Positions 17,125 to 25,780 of a stretch of 64,000 nt of DNA are shown here, piece after piece. Below the pieces are notes generated by a model. The model was not told the origin of the DNA. It searched no databases and saw nothing but the letters and a program-made list of their open reading frames with translations. Numbering within the stretch: the stretch's first letter is position 1; each line of letters starts with the position of its first letter. Both the position numbers and the translations under genes were made by a program. The DNA comes from Paenibacillus cellulositrophicus (lineage in GTDB: Bacteria; Bacillota; Bacilli; Paenibacillales; Paenibacillaceae): positions 682,001-746,000 of the forward strand of contig NZ_CP045295.1 of assembly GCF_009363095.1 (NCBI RefSeq), written 5' to 3'.

Positions 17125-19407
17125 TTATACGAGAAGCACATCGATCCGGCTTGCCCCATGAATCAGCCGTTTCAGCATTCTTCGGCGTGCATATCTAGTC
17201 ATGATTCCTTCTTCTGAGCGTCCTAGAATCATCTGGGTTGCATGAATTTGTTCGGCCTGCCCCAGCACTTTGGCCGGCAGTTCTTTCCACCCGTCTGTTT
17301 CAAGAATGCCGAAATGCCCCTGCAGGCTTTCGGTCAGCCCCTGCCACCGCCCCAGGTCGCAATCCCGGCCTTCCATGCGGACGCAAGTCACATGAAGCGC
17401 GGCCTTCAGGCGGTAAGCGATCCGGAATCCGCGCCGGATGAGGCGCTCGGCAGAGGTCCCGGGGAGGATACACACAAAGATCACCTCCTCCTTTCTCCAG
17501 GGTCCGCGAAGGGACATATTCCGCTGCCAGGACTCCAGCCGCTCGTCCACATCGTCGGCCAGTTCCCGGAGGGCAAGCTCCCTTAGCGCGATCAGGTTCC
17601 CCGTTCGGAAAAAGGAACCCAGCGCCTGATCGACCTTGTCCGCCGCATAAATTTTCCCTTCCCTCATCCGCTCCTGCAGCGATTGCGGCGAAACGTCAAT
17701 CAGCTCCACCTCATCGGCCATGGACAGCAGCGTGTCCGGAACCGTCTCGGAGACCCGGATGCCGGCGATGCGCTCGACGGCATCGTTGAGGCTCTCCAAA
17801 TGCTGAACATTCAGAGTTGTTATGACCGAAATCCCGTTCTCCAGCAGAAGCAAAATATCTTCATACCGTTTGCGGAAACGGCTGCCTGGCATGTTGGTAT
17901 GAGGCAGCTCATCGACGAGCACGAGCTCCGGACTTCTTGCCAGCAGCGCCTCTGTATCCATTTCGTACAGCGTTGCACCTTTATAGGAAACCTCCTTCGG
18001 TGGGATAACAGGCAAACTGCCGACCTGCGCCGCCGTTTCTGCGCGGCCATGCGTCTCAAGCCACCCGATAACCACATCCGTTCCCTTGGCCAATATGTCA
18101 TTCCCCTCGCGAAGCATGGTGTACGTTTTGCCTACACCGGGGGCCGCGCCGATATAAATTTTGAACCGGCCGCGCTCGATCCGCTTCACTTTCTCGTTCA
18201 TTTCCTCGCGGCTGAGCCGGTGATACCCCTTCCCCTGCTTGTTTTGCGTTCGGCGGGCCGGCAGAATCCGCGGTTCCCCTTGCGCCGTGCGGTCGGCCAC
18301 CCAGAACACGTCGATGCCATGCGCATGCTTCAGAATGCCGTTCGTCACCGAACCCTGCCACAGTTCTTGCCAGGGGCTTTTCCGGGAATGCCCCAGCACG
18401 ATCCGGGTCACTTTTTTATCAAAAGCATACCGGATCAGCGACTTGGCAAACCGTCTTGGAGCCGACAAAGGCAGCTCCTCCAGCTTGGCGTCCGTCTTGT
18501 CCGCCATTTTGTGCAAAGAACGCTTAAATGCCTCTTGCTCGCGCGACAGTGACTGCTTGGGCCGCGTAAAGACAACGACGAGCAGTTCGCCGTTCAGGCG
18601 CTTTGCGATTTGCTGTCCGCGCCGTACATAGATCGAACCGTTCCAATGGTATTGCGCCGCCACTAGGATACGCTCCGAGGCACCGGAGGGACCGCTGATG
18701 CCCTCGTGTTCGCGGAACTTCTCCAGCGACTGATTCACATCGTCGGCCATCAAGCGCAGCGCAAGCTCCCGAAGGAGGGCCAAATCCTTGCGGGAAAAGG
18801 ACGCCCCGTCCCGGACGCTCCGCAGATGGCCTTCGTTCAACCGGGAGATGAGCGTTTCCGGAGAAACGTCGATCAGCCGAACCTCGTCGGCCATACCCAG
18901 CGTCGTTAGCGGAACGGTTTCCCTGACCTCTACCCCGGTCCATTTGCGGGCAAGTTCATGAATGCCTTCAATTTCATACACATTGATGGTCGTGATGACG
19001 CTGATGCCGTGATTCAGCAGAAACTGGATATCTTCCAGCCGGGTTCGATGCTCGGCGTGCTTGCGGTTTCGATGAGCCAATCCGTCCACAAGCACAACTT
19101 CGGGATTTCGGCTTACAATGCCCGGCAGATTCAAATCCTTGTGCTCCGTTTCTCCTTCATTCCAGTGGATGCTGGGCACCCTCTCCAGGTCGGCGAGCTG
19201 CTTTTTCGTTTCCGTACGCTGCAGCGTGGACACCGCGCATATGACGACGTCAATCCCCTGGGATTTCAGGGTTTGACCCTCGCGGAGCATGTGATAGGTT
19301 TTCCCGGAACCGGTTACCGCTCCGATGATGATTTTGAGCCGCCCCCGCCGCAGTCTATGGATTTCTTCGAGAATTTCTTCCGGCGATTTGCGTCTGTAAT
19401 CCCCCAT
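17125..19407 (-). CDS. Tandem KdpD-N/Usp protein without histidine kinase
   Basis: A 760-residue soluble protein made of two copies of the KdpD N-terminal sensor region. Module 1 has a Walker A GAVTGSGKT at 29-37, then VLVDGLAHRN and a Usp-like fold at about 245-370. Module 2 has the canonical GAAPGVGKT at 420-428, then DELPHTN at 499-505 and a second Usp-like fold at about 640-760. No KdpD transmembrane helices, GAF, HisKA or ATPase domain follow. In other Bacillota the KdpD Usp domain binds c-di-AMP, so a nucleotide-sensing role in potassium homeostasis is plausible. No kdpFABC or kdpE lies nearby. The degenerate DGLAHRN suggests module 1 has diverged. Confidence 0.9.
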   Translation of the reverse strand: MGDYRRKSPEEILEEIHRLRRGRLKIIIGAVTGSGKTYHMLREGQTLKSQGIDVVICAVSTLQRTETKKQLADLERVPSIHWNEGETEHKDLNLPGIVSRNPEVVLVDGLAHRNRKHAEHRTRLEDIQFLLNHGISVITTINVYEIEGIHELARKWTGVEVRETVPLTTLGMADEVRLIDVSPETLISRLNEGHLRSVRDGASFSRKDLALLRELALRLMADDVNQSLEKFREHEGISGPSGASERILVAAQYHWNGSIYVRRGQQIAKRLNGELLVVVFTRPKQSLSREQEAFKRSLHKMADKTDAKLEELPLSAPRRFAKSLIRYAFDKKVTRIVLGHSRKSPWQELWQGSVTNGILKHAHGIDVFWVADRTAQGEPRILPARRTQNKQGKGYHRLSREEMNEKVKRIERGRFKIYIGAAPGVGKTYTMLREGNDILAKGTDVVIGWLETHGRAETAAQVGSLPVIPPKEVSYKGATLYEMDTEALLARSPELVLVDELPHTNMPGSRFRKRYEDILLLLENGISVITTLNVQHLESLNDAVERIAGIRVSETVPDTLLSMADEVELIDVSPQSLQERMREGKIYAADKVDQALGSFFRTGNLIALRELALRELADDVDERLESWQRNMSLRGPWRKEEVIFVCILPGTSAERLIRRGFRIAYRLKAALHVTCVRMEGRDCDLGRWQGLTESLQGHFGILETDGWKELPAKVLGQAEQIHATQMILGRSEEGIMTRYARRRMLKRLIHGASRIDVLLV

Positions 19408-19688
19408 GGCTCAAACCCCTTCTGCACATTGTTGATATGTGGTGAATCTTACCTGTTCACAGCCACCTTTGTAAAATCGTTCACCGCCCTTTTTGGATCA
19501 CCCTGTATTGGTATTGCCCGATCTAGCGTCTTTTTCGGAAGAAAAAGCGGCTATTTAAGCCTGATTCACCCTGTCTCTTCCGTATCCGTTTCACATGAAA
19601 GAATAGGCTAAACTGGACATATCATGTAAAATGGGAAAGATGAGATAAAACAGACGAGAGACGGGCGAATGGGAAAGAGGGGAAAACC

Positions 19689-20276
19689 ATGCCGAACATG
19701 ATCCGGCTTCTTGTGTCTACGGATTACAACGATCTCAGCCGGGATTTACAGGAAGAAATCTATTATGAATACTATGATTATGCCTACGGCATGATCATGT
19801 ATATCGTGAAAAACCATTCCGTGGTGGAAGATATTATCCAGGATGCTTTCATTAAGATCATCAAAAGCAAACCCGTGTTTGAAAATGAAGCCAAGCTGAA
19901 AGCCTGGCTCAAAGTCGTGACGCGCAACACGACCATAAATTATTTGCGAAAAAATAAAAAGTACCGTAACCAAGTCGATGTCGAAGGTGTCTTTATGTAT
20001 AAAGAAGAGATTGCGCAGCCGACGGTGTCGATCGAAAATACGATAGAAACGAAATTTATGGAAGAATCGATTGTCCAGTATTTAAGGGAACTGAAACCGG
20101 AATACCGGGTTCTGGTCGAGTATCGCTGGCGAAAGGGCCTGTCGTACCGGGAAATCGCCGATCTGCTTGAAGTTACCGAGGATGCCGTCAAACAACGTCT
20201 GTACCGGGCACGCGAAAGTATCAAGAAAATGCTCTTTAAGGAGTGGGGGGTAAAGGATGAAAAGCGAAAAATTTGA
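19689..20276 (+). CDS. ECF-type RNA polymerase sigma factor
   Basis: A 195-residue sigma-70 family protein with two domains. Region 2 covers about residues 25-95 (YYEYYDYAYGMIMYIVKN, then EDIIQDAFIKII and LKAWLKVVTRNTTINYLRK). Region 4 covers about 125-185 (LKPEYRVLVEYRWRKGLSYREIADLLEV). Its 3' end overlaps the next gene by 20 bases, the usual arrangement for an ECF factor and its anti-sigma. The start is ATG 19689 with an AGAGGGGAAAAC leader. The target promoter is not known, and no clear ECF-type promoter was identified upstream. Confidence 0.93.
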   Translation: MPNMIRLLVSTDYNDLSRDLQEEIYYEYYDYAYGMIMYIVKNHSVVEDIIQDAFIKIIKSKPVFENEAKLKAWLKVVTRNTTINYLRKNKKYRNQVDVEGVFMYKEEIAQPTVSIENTIETKFMEESIVQYLRELKPEYRVLVEYRWRKGLSYREIADLLEVTEDAVKQRLYRARESIKKMLFKEWGVKDEKRKI

Positions 20277-21069
20277 AGATTGGTTCGATTCCGCCTTCGA
20301 GAAGGCAGCCTCTTCAACTTCCTTGACGTCCGAAGATAGCAAGAAGGCATCTTGGAACAAGGTTCAAGCCCGGCTGAACGAAGTGAACCGTTCCCGCAGA
20401 CGTAATCGGCACCTTCAGCTTGGCGGCGTGGTGGCCGCATCTTTCGTGGCTGGAGCGGTCATTTTCAGTTCCACAGCCGTGACGAAGGCAATTTCTCCGC
20501 TGATCGACTCCATTGTTGACTGGGGAGACGGCGTTAAGAATGTGGTTTTTCTCCAAGACGATCAGTCTGATACGGGAGGGATCGCGAAAACTCCTCCACC
20601 GCCAAATTATATGGACGGAGAGAAGGAACCGCCGCCATGGGATGGGAAAATCATTTCTTCGGAACAGGGTGTCCCAACAACGCGCCCGCTCAGTGAAGTG
20701 CAGAAAGAATTGAGCTTTACCATTCCGGATTTTAGCGGCAGAATTCCGGAGCGTTATCATTTCAAGCAATCCACCGTCATAGCAAAAGATCTCGAAACAA
20801 AGAAATATAACGAAATTACTATGCTTTATACCGGGCCAAAGGAAGACGATAATCTGTTCATTACCGTGAGCCGAATTCTCCCGAATTCAAGCACAGGTTA
20901 TTTCACGAACGGAGAACCTGTCAAGATCAAGCTCAAGAACGGTTATGAAGCCTATTACACCGAAAGCAACATGAATTCGCTGATCATGAAATATAATAAA
21001 GTGCAGCTGTACATCATAACCACGGCGAGTAAAGAGGAAATTCTCAACCTGGTCGAGCCGCTTCCCTAA
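20257..21069 (+). CDS. Membrane-anchored anti-sigma factor (DUF4367-like)
   Basis: A 270-residue single-pass protein. The cytosolic N-terminal part (1-50) would bind the sigma factor. One transmembrane helix is near 52-72 (LQLGGVVAASFVAGAVIFSS), followed by a Pro-rich external linker (TPPPPNYMDGEKEPPPWDG) and a C-terminal domain of about 120 residues resembling DUF4367. It overlaps the ECF sigma gene by 20 bases, so translation is coupled. By analogy it holds the sigma inactive until an envelope signal is received. It has no zinc-binding HxxxCxxC motif. Confidence 0.85.
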   Translation: MKSEKFEDWFDSAFEKAASSTSLTSEDSKKASWNKVQARLNEVNRSRRRNRHLQLGGVVAASFVAGAVIFSSTAVTKAISPLIDSIVDWGDGVKNVVFLQDDQSDTGGIAKTPPPPNYMDGEKEPPPWDGKIISSEQGVPTTRPLSEVQKELSFTIPDFSGRIPERYHFKQSTVIAKDLETKKYNEITMLYTGPKEDDNLFITVSRILPNSSTGYFTNGEPVKIKLKNGYEAYYTESNMNSLIMKYNKVQLYIITTASKEEILNLVEPLP

Positions 21070-21108
21070 TGAATGATTTGTTGGCATATCCCTATTCAAC
21101 GTGACCAG

Positions 21109-21138
21109 AAAGTGACCGCCCGCAGGCGGTCACTTTTA
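21109..21138. terminator. Bidirectional intrinsic terminator
   Basis: AAAGTGACCGCC and GGCGGTCACTTT form a perfect stem with a CGCA loop and flanking A/T runs. It lies between the anti-sigma gene and the convergent secreted-protein gene. Confidence 0.93.
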
Positions 21139-21147
21139 TTTGTTATC

Positions 21148-21663
21148 CTATTTGGCCAACACTTGTGGGGAATACGTGGTGGTCTGTTCGAAAGCAGATC
21201 CTTGATATACGGTATGGTAGGCTTTGGCGCGGTAATAATATCCCGTGATCACCGTACCGTTGTAATCCCCGGATATAGTGCTGTTTCCAGTGTCCAGGAA
21301 CCGTCTCGTTTCCATATCGACCCATGCAGATCCAGTCCAGCGCTGCAGGGTTAGGTCGACACCAATCTTGTCAACGCTCTGTTTGGCGTAAGTGCTTGCC
21401 TTTAAAGCCACGGTTGTGCTATTGACGAGCGAGGCTGATGCATAGCAGTTGTTCAAGTATGTGAAAGACGCGAAGCTCGTGATGAAGTGTTCAGGAGGCG
21501 GAGGAGTGGTTAAGGCTCCCGGTTCTTTTACGGCGGCTGCGGAAATGTCCGCATCATCGGATCCGGCTGGTTCGGCACCCGCCCCGGTCGCGAGAAGCAT
21601 ACTGAGTACGGTAGTGGCGGCAATAATGGCTGGCAGTTTGTGGTTGATCCATTTCTTCGTCAT
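21148..21663 (-). CDS. Secreted protein, DUF6147-like
   Basis: A 171-residue exported protein. The signal peptide spans residues 1-30 (LPAIIAATTVLSMLLATGAGA). A short Pro-rich linker (TTPPPPEHF) follows, then a beta-rich domain with VDKIGVDLTLQRWTGSAWVD and the ending TGYYYRAKAYHTVYQGSAFEQ. The pattern resembles the DUF6147 family of Paenibacillus-type secreted proteins; that match is from memory and moderate. The start is ATG 21663 with AAAGGTGAG upstream. It is convergent with the ECF sigma/anti-sigma operon, and the shared Pro-rich style is only suggestive of a link. Confidence 0.8.
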   Translation of the reverse strand: MTKKWINHKLPAIIAATTVLSMLLATGAGAEPAGSDDADISAAAVKEPGALTTPPPPEHFITSFASFTYLNNCYASASLVNSTTVALKASTYAKQSVDKIGVDLTLQRWTGSAWVDMETRRFLDTGNSTISGDYNGTVITGYYYRAKAYHTVYQGSAFEQTTTYSPQVLAK

Positions 21664-21789
21664 GACTCTCACCTTTCCTTTAGGAAATATTGAATTTCAC
21701 TACTATTAACGGCGGCCTCCTTTCAGAGGTTTCATCATTTTTTCATCATTTTCTTTGCTTTTTCTCACATTTTCATTAAAAGCACTAAA

Positions 21790-21819
21790 AAACCCCCGTT
21801 TCGATCGAAACGGGGGTTT
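21790..21819 (-). terminator. Intrinsic terminator of the oligopeptide importer operon
   Basis: AAACCCCCGTTTC and GAAACGGGGGTTT form a perfect 30-base palindrome just beyond the last gene of the operon. Confidence 0.9.
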
Positions 21820-21841
21820 CCCTTCCCCTAACAAGGGGCAG

Positions 21842-22807
21842 TTACACCAGGTGACAGGCCACGAAGTGACCGCCGCCCGCATCGCGGAACTCCGGCACTT
21901 CTTCTTTACAGCGGGCCACCGCAAACGGGCAGCGCGTATGGAACTTGCAGCCCGAAGGCGGATTGGAAGGGCTCGGAATGTCGCCCTTGAGCACGATTCG
22001 CTCCCGCTTCAGCTTCGGGATCGGAACCGGCACGGCTGACAGCAGCGCCTTCGTATACGGATGCAGCGGATTTTTAAACAGCTCATCCCGGGTGGCCGTT
22101 TCGACCATGGAGCCCAGGTACATGACGCCGATCCGCGTGCATAAATGCTCCACGACGCTGAGGTCGTGGGAAATGAACAAGTACGCAAGCCCACGCGTTT
22201 CCTGCAACTTGCGGAACAGATTGATGATCTGCGCCTGGATGGATACATCCAGCGCCGAGACGGGCTCATCGGCAATAATGAGATCCGGATTGAGCACCAG
22301 CGCCCGGGCTATTCCGATCCGCTGCCGCTGACCGCCCGAAAATTCATGCGGGAACCGGTCGATATGATAAGAGGACAATCCGCAGGATTGGAGCACTTCC
22401 AGCACCCGGTCGCGAATCTCTGCTTTGGGCACCAGGCCGTGATCCAGCAGCGCTTCGCCGATGGCGTCTCCGACGCGGATCCGCGGGTTCAGGGAACTGT
22501 ACGGATCCTGGAAGATCAGCTGCATGCTCGGCCGAAGCTTGCGCAGTTCCTCGGGAGGGAGATCGTAAATATTGATACCCTTGAACTTGACCTCCCCTGA
22601 CGTCTTCTCGATCAGGCGGATGGCCGTGCGGCCAACCGTGCTTTTGCCGCTGCCGGACTCGCCGACCAGCCCGAACGTTTCGCCCGGCCGGATCGTGATG
22701 CTGATATCGTCAACGGCCTTCACGTGACCGACGGTGCGGTTCAGCAGACCTTTCTGGATCGGAAAATATTTTTTCAAATGGCTGATTTCAAGCAATGCAT
22801 CAGACAT
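21842..22807 (-). CDS. Oligopeptide ABC transporter ATP-binding protein (OppF/AppF type)
   Basis: A 321-residue ATPase. Walker A is GESGSGKST, the ABC signature is FSGGQRQRIGIARAL, Walker B is PDLIIADEP and the switch His is in LFISHDLSVV. The C-terminal oligopeptide extension (SNPPSGCKFHTRCPFA) carries the Cys-rich pattern of Opp/Dpp ATPases that can bind a 4Fe-4S cluster. The start ATG at 22807 overlaps the stop of the preceding OppD-like gene by 8 bases (ATGTCTGA), so translation is coupled. It is the last gene of a five-gene leftward operon that ends at the palindromic terminator. Confidence 0.94.
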   Translation of the reverse strand: MSDALLEISHLKKYFPIQKGLLNRTVGHVKAVDDISITIRPGETFGLVGESGSGKSTVGRTAIRLIEKTSGEVKFKGINIYDLPPEELRKLRPSMQLIFQDPYSSLNPRIRVGDAIGEALLDHGLVPKAEIRDRVLEVLQSCGLSSYHIDRFPHEFSGGQRQRIGIARALVLNPDLIIADEPVSALDVSIQAQIINLFRKLQETRGLAYLFISHDLSVVEHLCTRIGVMYLGSMVETATRDELFKNPLHPYTKALLSAVPVPIPKLKRERIVLKGDIPSPSNPPSGCKFHTRCPFAVARCKEEVPEFRDAGGGHFVACHLV

Positions 22808-23783
22808 GAACAACCGCCTCCTCATACAGCCAGCAAGCGGCTTTTTGCTGATCCGCAACTTCTTTAAGCGCCGGCTGTTTCGTTCTGCAAATGTCCATGC
22901 AGTGCGCGCAGCGATCATGGAAATAGCACGATTCGGTCAGATCCAGCGGATTCGGCACCTGCCCCGGGATCGAATACAGCTCATCCTGCCGCTGATTAAT
23001 GATCGGCTTGGACTTGAGCAGCCCCTGCGTATACGGATGCTTCGGCGACTCGAACAGCTTCACCACTTCGCCTTCTTCCACGACTTTGCCGGCGTACATG
23101 ACAACGACGTAATCCGCCATTTCGGCCACGACGCCCAGATCATGGGTGATCAGCATCATCGACATGTTCGACTTCTTTTTAAATTCGCGCAGCATATCCA
23201 GAATTTGAGCCTGGATCGTAACGTCCAGCGCCGTCGTCGGCTCATCGGCGATCAGCAGCTTCGGACCGCAGGAGATCGCAATCGCGATCATGATCCGCTG
23301 CAGCATACCGCCGCTCAATTCATGCGGATAGGAATCGGCGATTTGCTCCGCCCGCGAGATCCCCACCTGCTCGATCAGTTCGATCGCACGGGCGCGGGCC
23401 TCCTTCTTGCTCAGCTTCTGGTGCACCATAAGCGGCTCCATAATCTGCTGCCCAATTTTCAGAACCGGGTTCAGCGAAGACATCGGCTCCTGAAAGATCA
23501 TGGAGATGTCATTCCCGCGGATCGTACGCAGCTCGTTTTTGCTGAGCTTCAGCAGGTCCCGGCCGTCAAACTCAATGCTTCCGCCAACCACTTTACCTCC
23601 CGGTTCCTCAATCAGACCCATGATGGACATGGCGGTAACGCTTTTACCGCAGCCCGACTCGCCGACGACGCATACCGTTTCGCCTTCCCGGACGCGCAGG
23701 CTGACGTCATTTACGGCTTTGATCACGTTTTTGTCGCTGAAGAAATGCGTGCGCAGATGGTCGATTTTAATGAGATCTTTCAT
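22800..23783 (-). CDS. Oligopeptide ABC transporter ATP-binding protein (OppD/AppD type)
   Basis: A 327-residue ATPase pairing with the OppF-like subunit. Walker A is [10 protein letters not shown], the signature is [15 protein letters not shown], Walker B is [14 protein letters not shown] and the switch is [13 protein letters not shown]. The C-terminal [25 protein letters not shown] carries the Cys-rich oligopeptide-family tail; positions are near residues 270-295. It begins 14 bases after the permease gene at 23798 and overlaps the next ATPase by 8 bases. Confidence 0.94.
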   Translation of the reverse strand: MKDLIKIDHLRTHFFSDKNVIKAVNDVSLRVREGETVCVVGESGCGKSVTAMSIMGLIEEPGGKVVGGSIEFDGRDLLKLSKNELRTIRGNDISMIFQEPMSSLNPVLKIGQQIMEPLMVHQKLSKKEARARAIELIEQVGISRAEQIADSYPHELSGGMLQRIMIAIAISCGPKLLIADEPTTALDVTIQAQILDMLREFKKKSNMSMMLITHDLGVVAEMADYVVVMYAGKVVEEGEVVKLFESPKHPYTQGLLKSKPIINQRQDELYSIPGQVPNPLDLTESCYFHDRCAHCMDICRTKQPALKEVADQQKAACWLYEEAVVHV

Positions 23784-23797
23784 AGAACGCTGTTCAC

Positions 23798-24727
23798 CTA
23801 CCTCTTCTGTTTGGGATCCAGCACATCCCGGAGTCCGTCTCCAAATATGTTAATGGCAATTACCGTAATAAAAATAGAGAATCCTGGAGGAATCCACAGC
23901 CATGGGTGCTCCTGAAAATCGATCAAATTGTTCGCCGCGTCGATCATATTTCCCCAAGTCGGTGTCGGTGGCATGACGCCGAGGCCGAAGAAGCTCAGCA
24001 CCGACTCGCTGAGGATCGATCCGCCAATATTGAGCGTCGCAATGACGATCAGGAGCGGAACGATATTCGGCAGCAGGTGGTTGAACAGCTTGCGGCGGTC
24101 ACGCAGACCGAGCACCACGGCGGCCTGCATGAATTCGCGTTCGCGGAGGCTGAGCATCTGCCCCCGGACCATCCGGGCAAGCCCCGGCCAGTTGACGAGA
24201 CCGAGCATCAGCATGACGATATACATGCGGTAATTCGTCGGCACCTTCCATTCCGACAGCAGCGCGCCGAAAATAAACAGCAGCGGCAGTCCCGGAATGG
24301 TCAGAAGCAAATCGGCGATCCGCATAATGATTTGGTCCACAATCCCCCGGTAGTAGCCGGCGATCGCGCCGAGCAGCGCACCGATAAACACGGACAGGAA
24401 CATGGAAGCCAGACCTACCGTCAAGGAAATGCGGCCGGCCTGAAGCACCCGCGTAAGCACGTCACGCCCCAGGGCATCGGTACCGAGCCAGTGCTTCATG
24501 CTTGGCGCTTTGTTCATCACGTTCATATGAATCTTGTTATCGGCATAAGGCGAAAATACGGGCCCCAGGAAACAAGCGATAAACATGATGACCACGACGA
24601 CAAGTCCAAAAATCGCCAGCTTGTTATGCAGTAGTCTCCGCATCGACTGTTTAAATAAGGAGGAAGACTTCGGCGTCGTTGTTGCAGCCGGAACGGCATC
24701 GGTCATTGGTGTACTGTTAATGGCCAT
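23798..24727 (-). CDS. Oligopeptide ABC transporter permease (OppC/AppC type)
   Basis: A 309-residue inner-membrane permease. The N-terminal OppC_N segment has a helix near 32-55 (LAIFGLVVVVIMFIACFLGPVF), followed by the conserved HWLGTDALGRDVLTRVLQAGR. The BPD_transp_1 domain holds the ATPase-coupling EAA-like loop (FMQAAVVLGLRDRRKLFNHLLP) and several helices. It starts at ATG 24727 behind GGAGGGGAGA. With the OppB-like partner it forms the membrane channel of the importer. Confidence 0.93.
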   Translation of the reverse strand: MAINSTPMTDAVPAATTTPKSSSLFKQSMRRLLHNKLAIFGLVVVVIMFIACFLGPVFSPYADNKIHMNVMNKAPSMKHWLGTDALGRDVLTRVLQAGRISLTVGLASMFLSVFIGALLGAIAGYYRGIVDQIIMRIADLLLTIPGLPLLFIFGALLSEWKVPTNYRMYIVMLMLGLVNWPGLARMVRGQMLSLREREFMQAAVVLGLRDRRKLFNHLLPNIVPLLIVIATLNIGGSILSESVLSFFGLGVMPPTPTWGNMIDAANNLIDFQEHPWLWIPPGFSIFITVIAINIFGDGLRDVLDPKQKR

Positions 24728-24742
24728 AAGCGTCTCCCCTCC

Positions 24743-25699
24743 CTAATGCAGCCGCACGCGCGGATCGGCGATGTGATAGAGCACATCCGACAGCAGCGTG
24801 CCGATAACCGTCAGAATGGCCAGCAGCATCGTGAAGCCCATGAGCAGCGGATAGTCCCGCAGGCTGAAGGACTGCATGTACAGCTGGCCGATTCCCGGCC
24901 AGTTAAAGATTTTTTCGATAATAATCGATCCGCCGAACAGGGCCGGCAGTTCAAAGCCAACCAGGGTAATGGCCGGCAAAAGCGCATTTCGCAGAGCGTG
25001 TCTGAACAGCACTTTGTCTTCCTTCAGCCCTTTCGCCCGGGCTGTGCGGATATAATCCTGCTTGATGACGTCGATCATATTGCTGCGGAAATAGCGCGTC
25101 AGTGAGCCGACGCCAAGCAGCGTCATGACGATCACAGGCAGCGTCATATGATGGATGACTTCCTTAATATAAGCCCAGCCGGTCGCGTTGCTTCCCGTCG
25201 TTAACATCCCGCCCGGCGGAAGCCATTTCAGGTCGACGGCCAGAATCTTGATCAGGAACAGGCCGATGAAGAAGGAAGGGATCGACATGGCGGCAAAAAT
25301 GGCCACCATAACGATCGTGTCGAACCACGAATACTGCTTATAAGCGGAAACGACCCCGATGATCACGGCGATGACCCAGGTCAAAAACGTGGATACGACC
25401 GCCAGCAGGAAAGAGTTCCAAATATACTGGTTAAACAGCTTCAGCACCGGCTGCTGCTGCGCCAACGAGAAACCGAAATCTCCGTGAAATACGTTGTTCA
25501 TCCATATGCCATACCGTTCCAGCAGCGGCTTGCTCAGTCCGTAAATCTCCCTTAACTCCGCTTTACGTTCCGGGCTCAGCTTAATGTTGCTGCTGATGAA
25601 ATCCCCCGGAGTCAGCGCGTAGAGGCTGAAGATCAAAAAGGATGCCGCAAACAGGATGACGATCATGTAAATGATACGCTTCGTCAAATAAGTGCCCAT
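24743..25699 (-). CDS. Oligopeptide ABC transporter permease (OppB/AppB type)
   Basis: A 318-residue permease with an N-terminal helix (IIYMIVILFAASFLIFSLYAL) and the BPD_transp_1 core. The coupling loop reads YIRTARAKGLKEDKVLFRHALRN. The ATG at 25699 is chosen because AGGAGG lies 6 bases upstream; the frame is open further upstream without a site. The large periplasm-facing loop after helix 1 (LTPGDFISSNIKLS) is typical of OppB. It follows the binding-protein gene and precedes the OppC-like gene by 15 bases. Confidence 0.93.
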   Translation of the reverse strand: MGTYLTKRIIYMIVILFAASFLIFSLYALTPGDFISSNIKLSPERKAELREIYGLSKPLLERYGIWMNNVFHGDFGFSLAQQQPVLKLFNQYIWNSFLLAVVSTFLTWVIAVIIGVVSAYKQYSWFDTIVMVAIFAAMSIPSFFIGLFLIKILAVDLKWLPPGGMLTTGSNATGWAYIKEVIHHMTLPVIVMTLLGVGSLTRYFRSNMIDVIKQDYIRTARAKGLKEDKVLFRHALRNALLPAITLVGFELPALFGGSIIIEKIFNWPGIGQLYMQSFSLRDYPLLMGFTMLLAILTVIGTLLSDVLYHIADPRVRLH

Positions 25700-25780
25700 C
25701 ATTCGCCTCCTAATTACATGGTCCCCCGCCGCAGAAGCGGCTGCTTCGCGGTCGGGGGACTCCATTGTGGGTCCTTCTGA

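Noticed and set aside
17125..19407. Full KdpD sensor kinase
   Set aside because: No histidine kinase, transmembrane or GAF region is encoded, and no kdpE or kdpFABC adjoins.
19408..19688. c-di-AMP (ydaO-type) riboswitch in front of the double KdpD gene
   Set aside because: GGGTGA-type fragments occur, but the conserved core and closing stem of the class were not found, and there is no terminator-antiterminator pair.
22734..23915. 393-residue rightward open frame antisense to OppD/OppF
   Set aside because: It spans the coupled ATPase genes on the other strand and has no protein signature.
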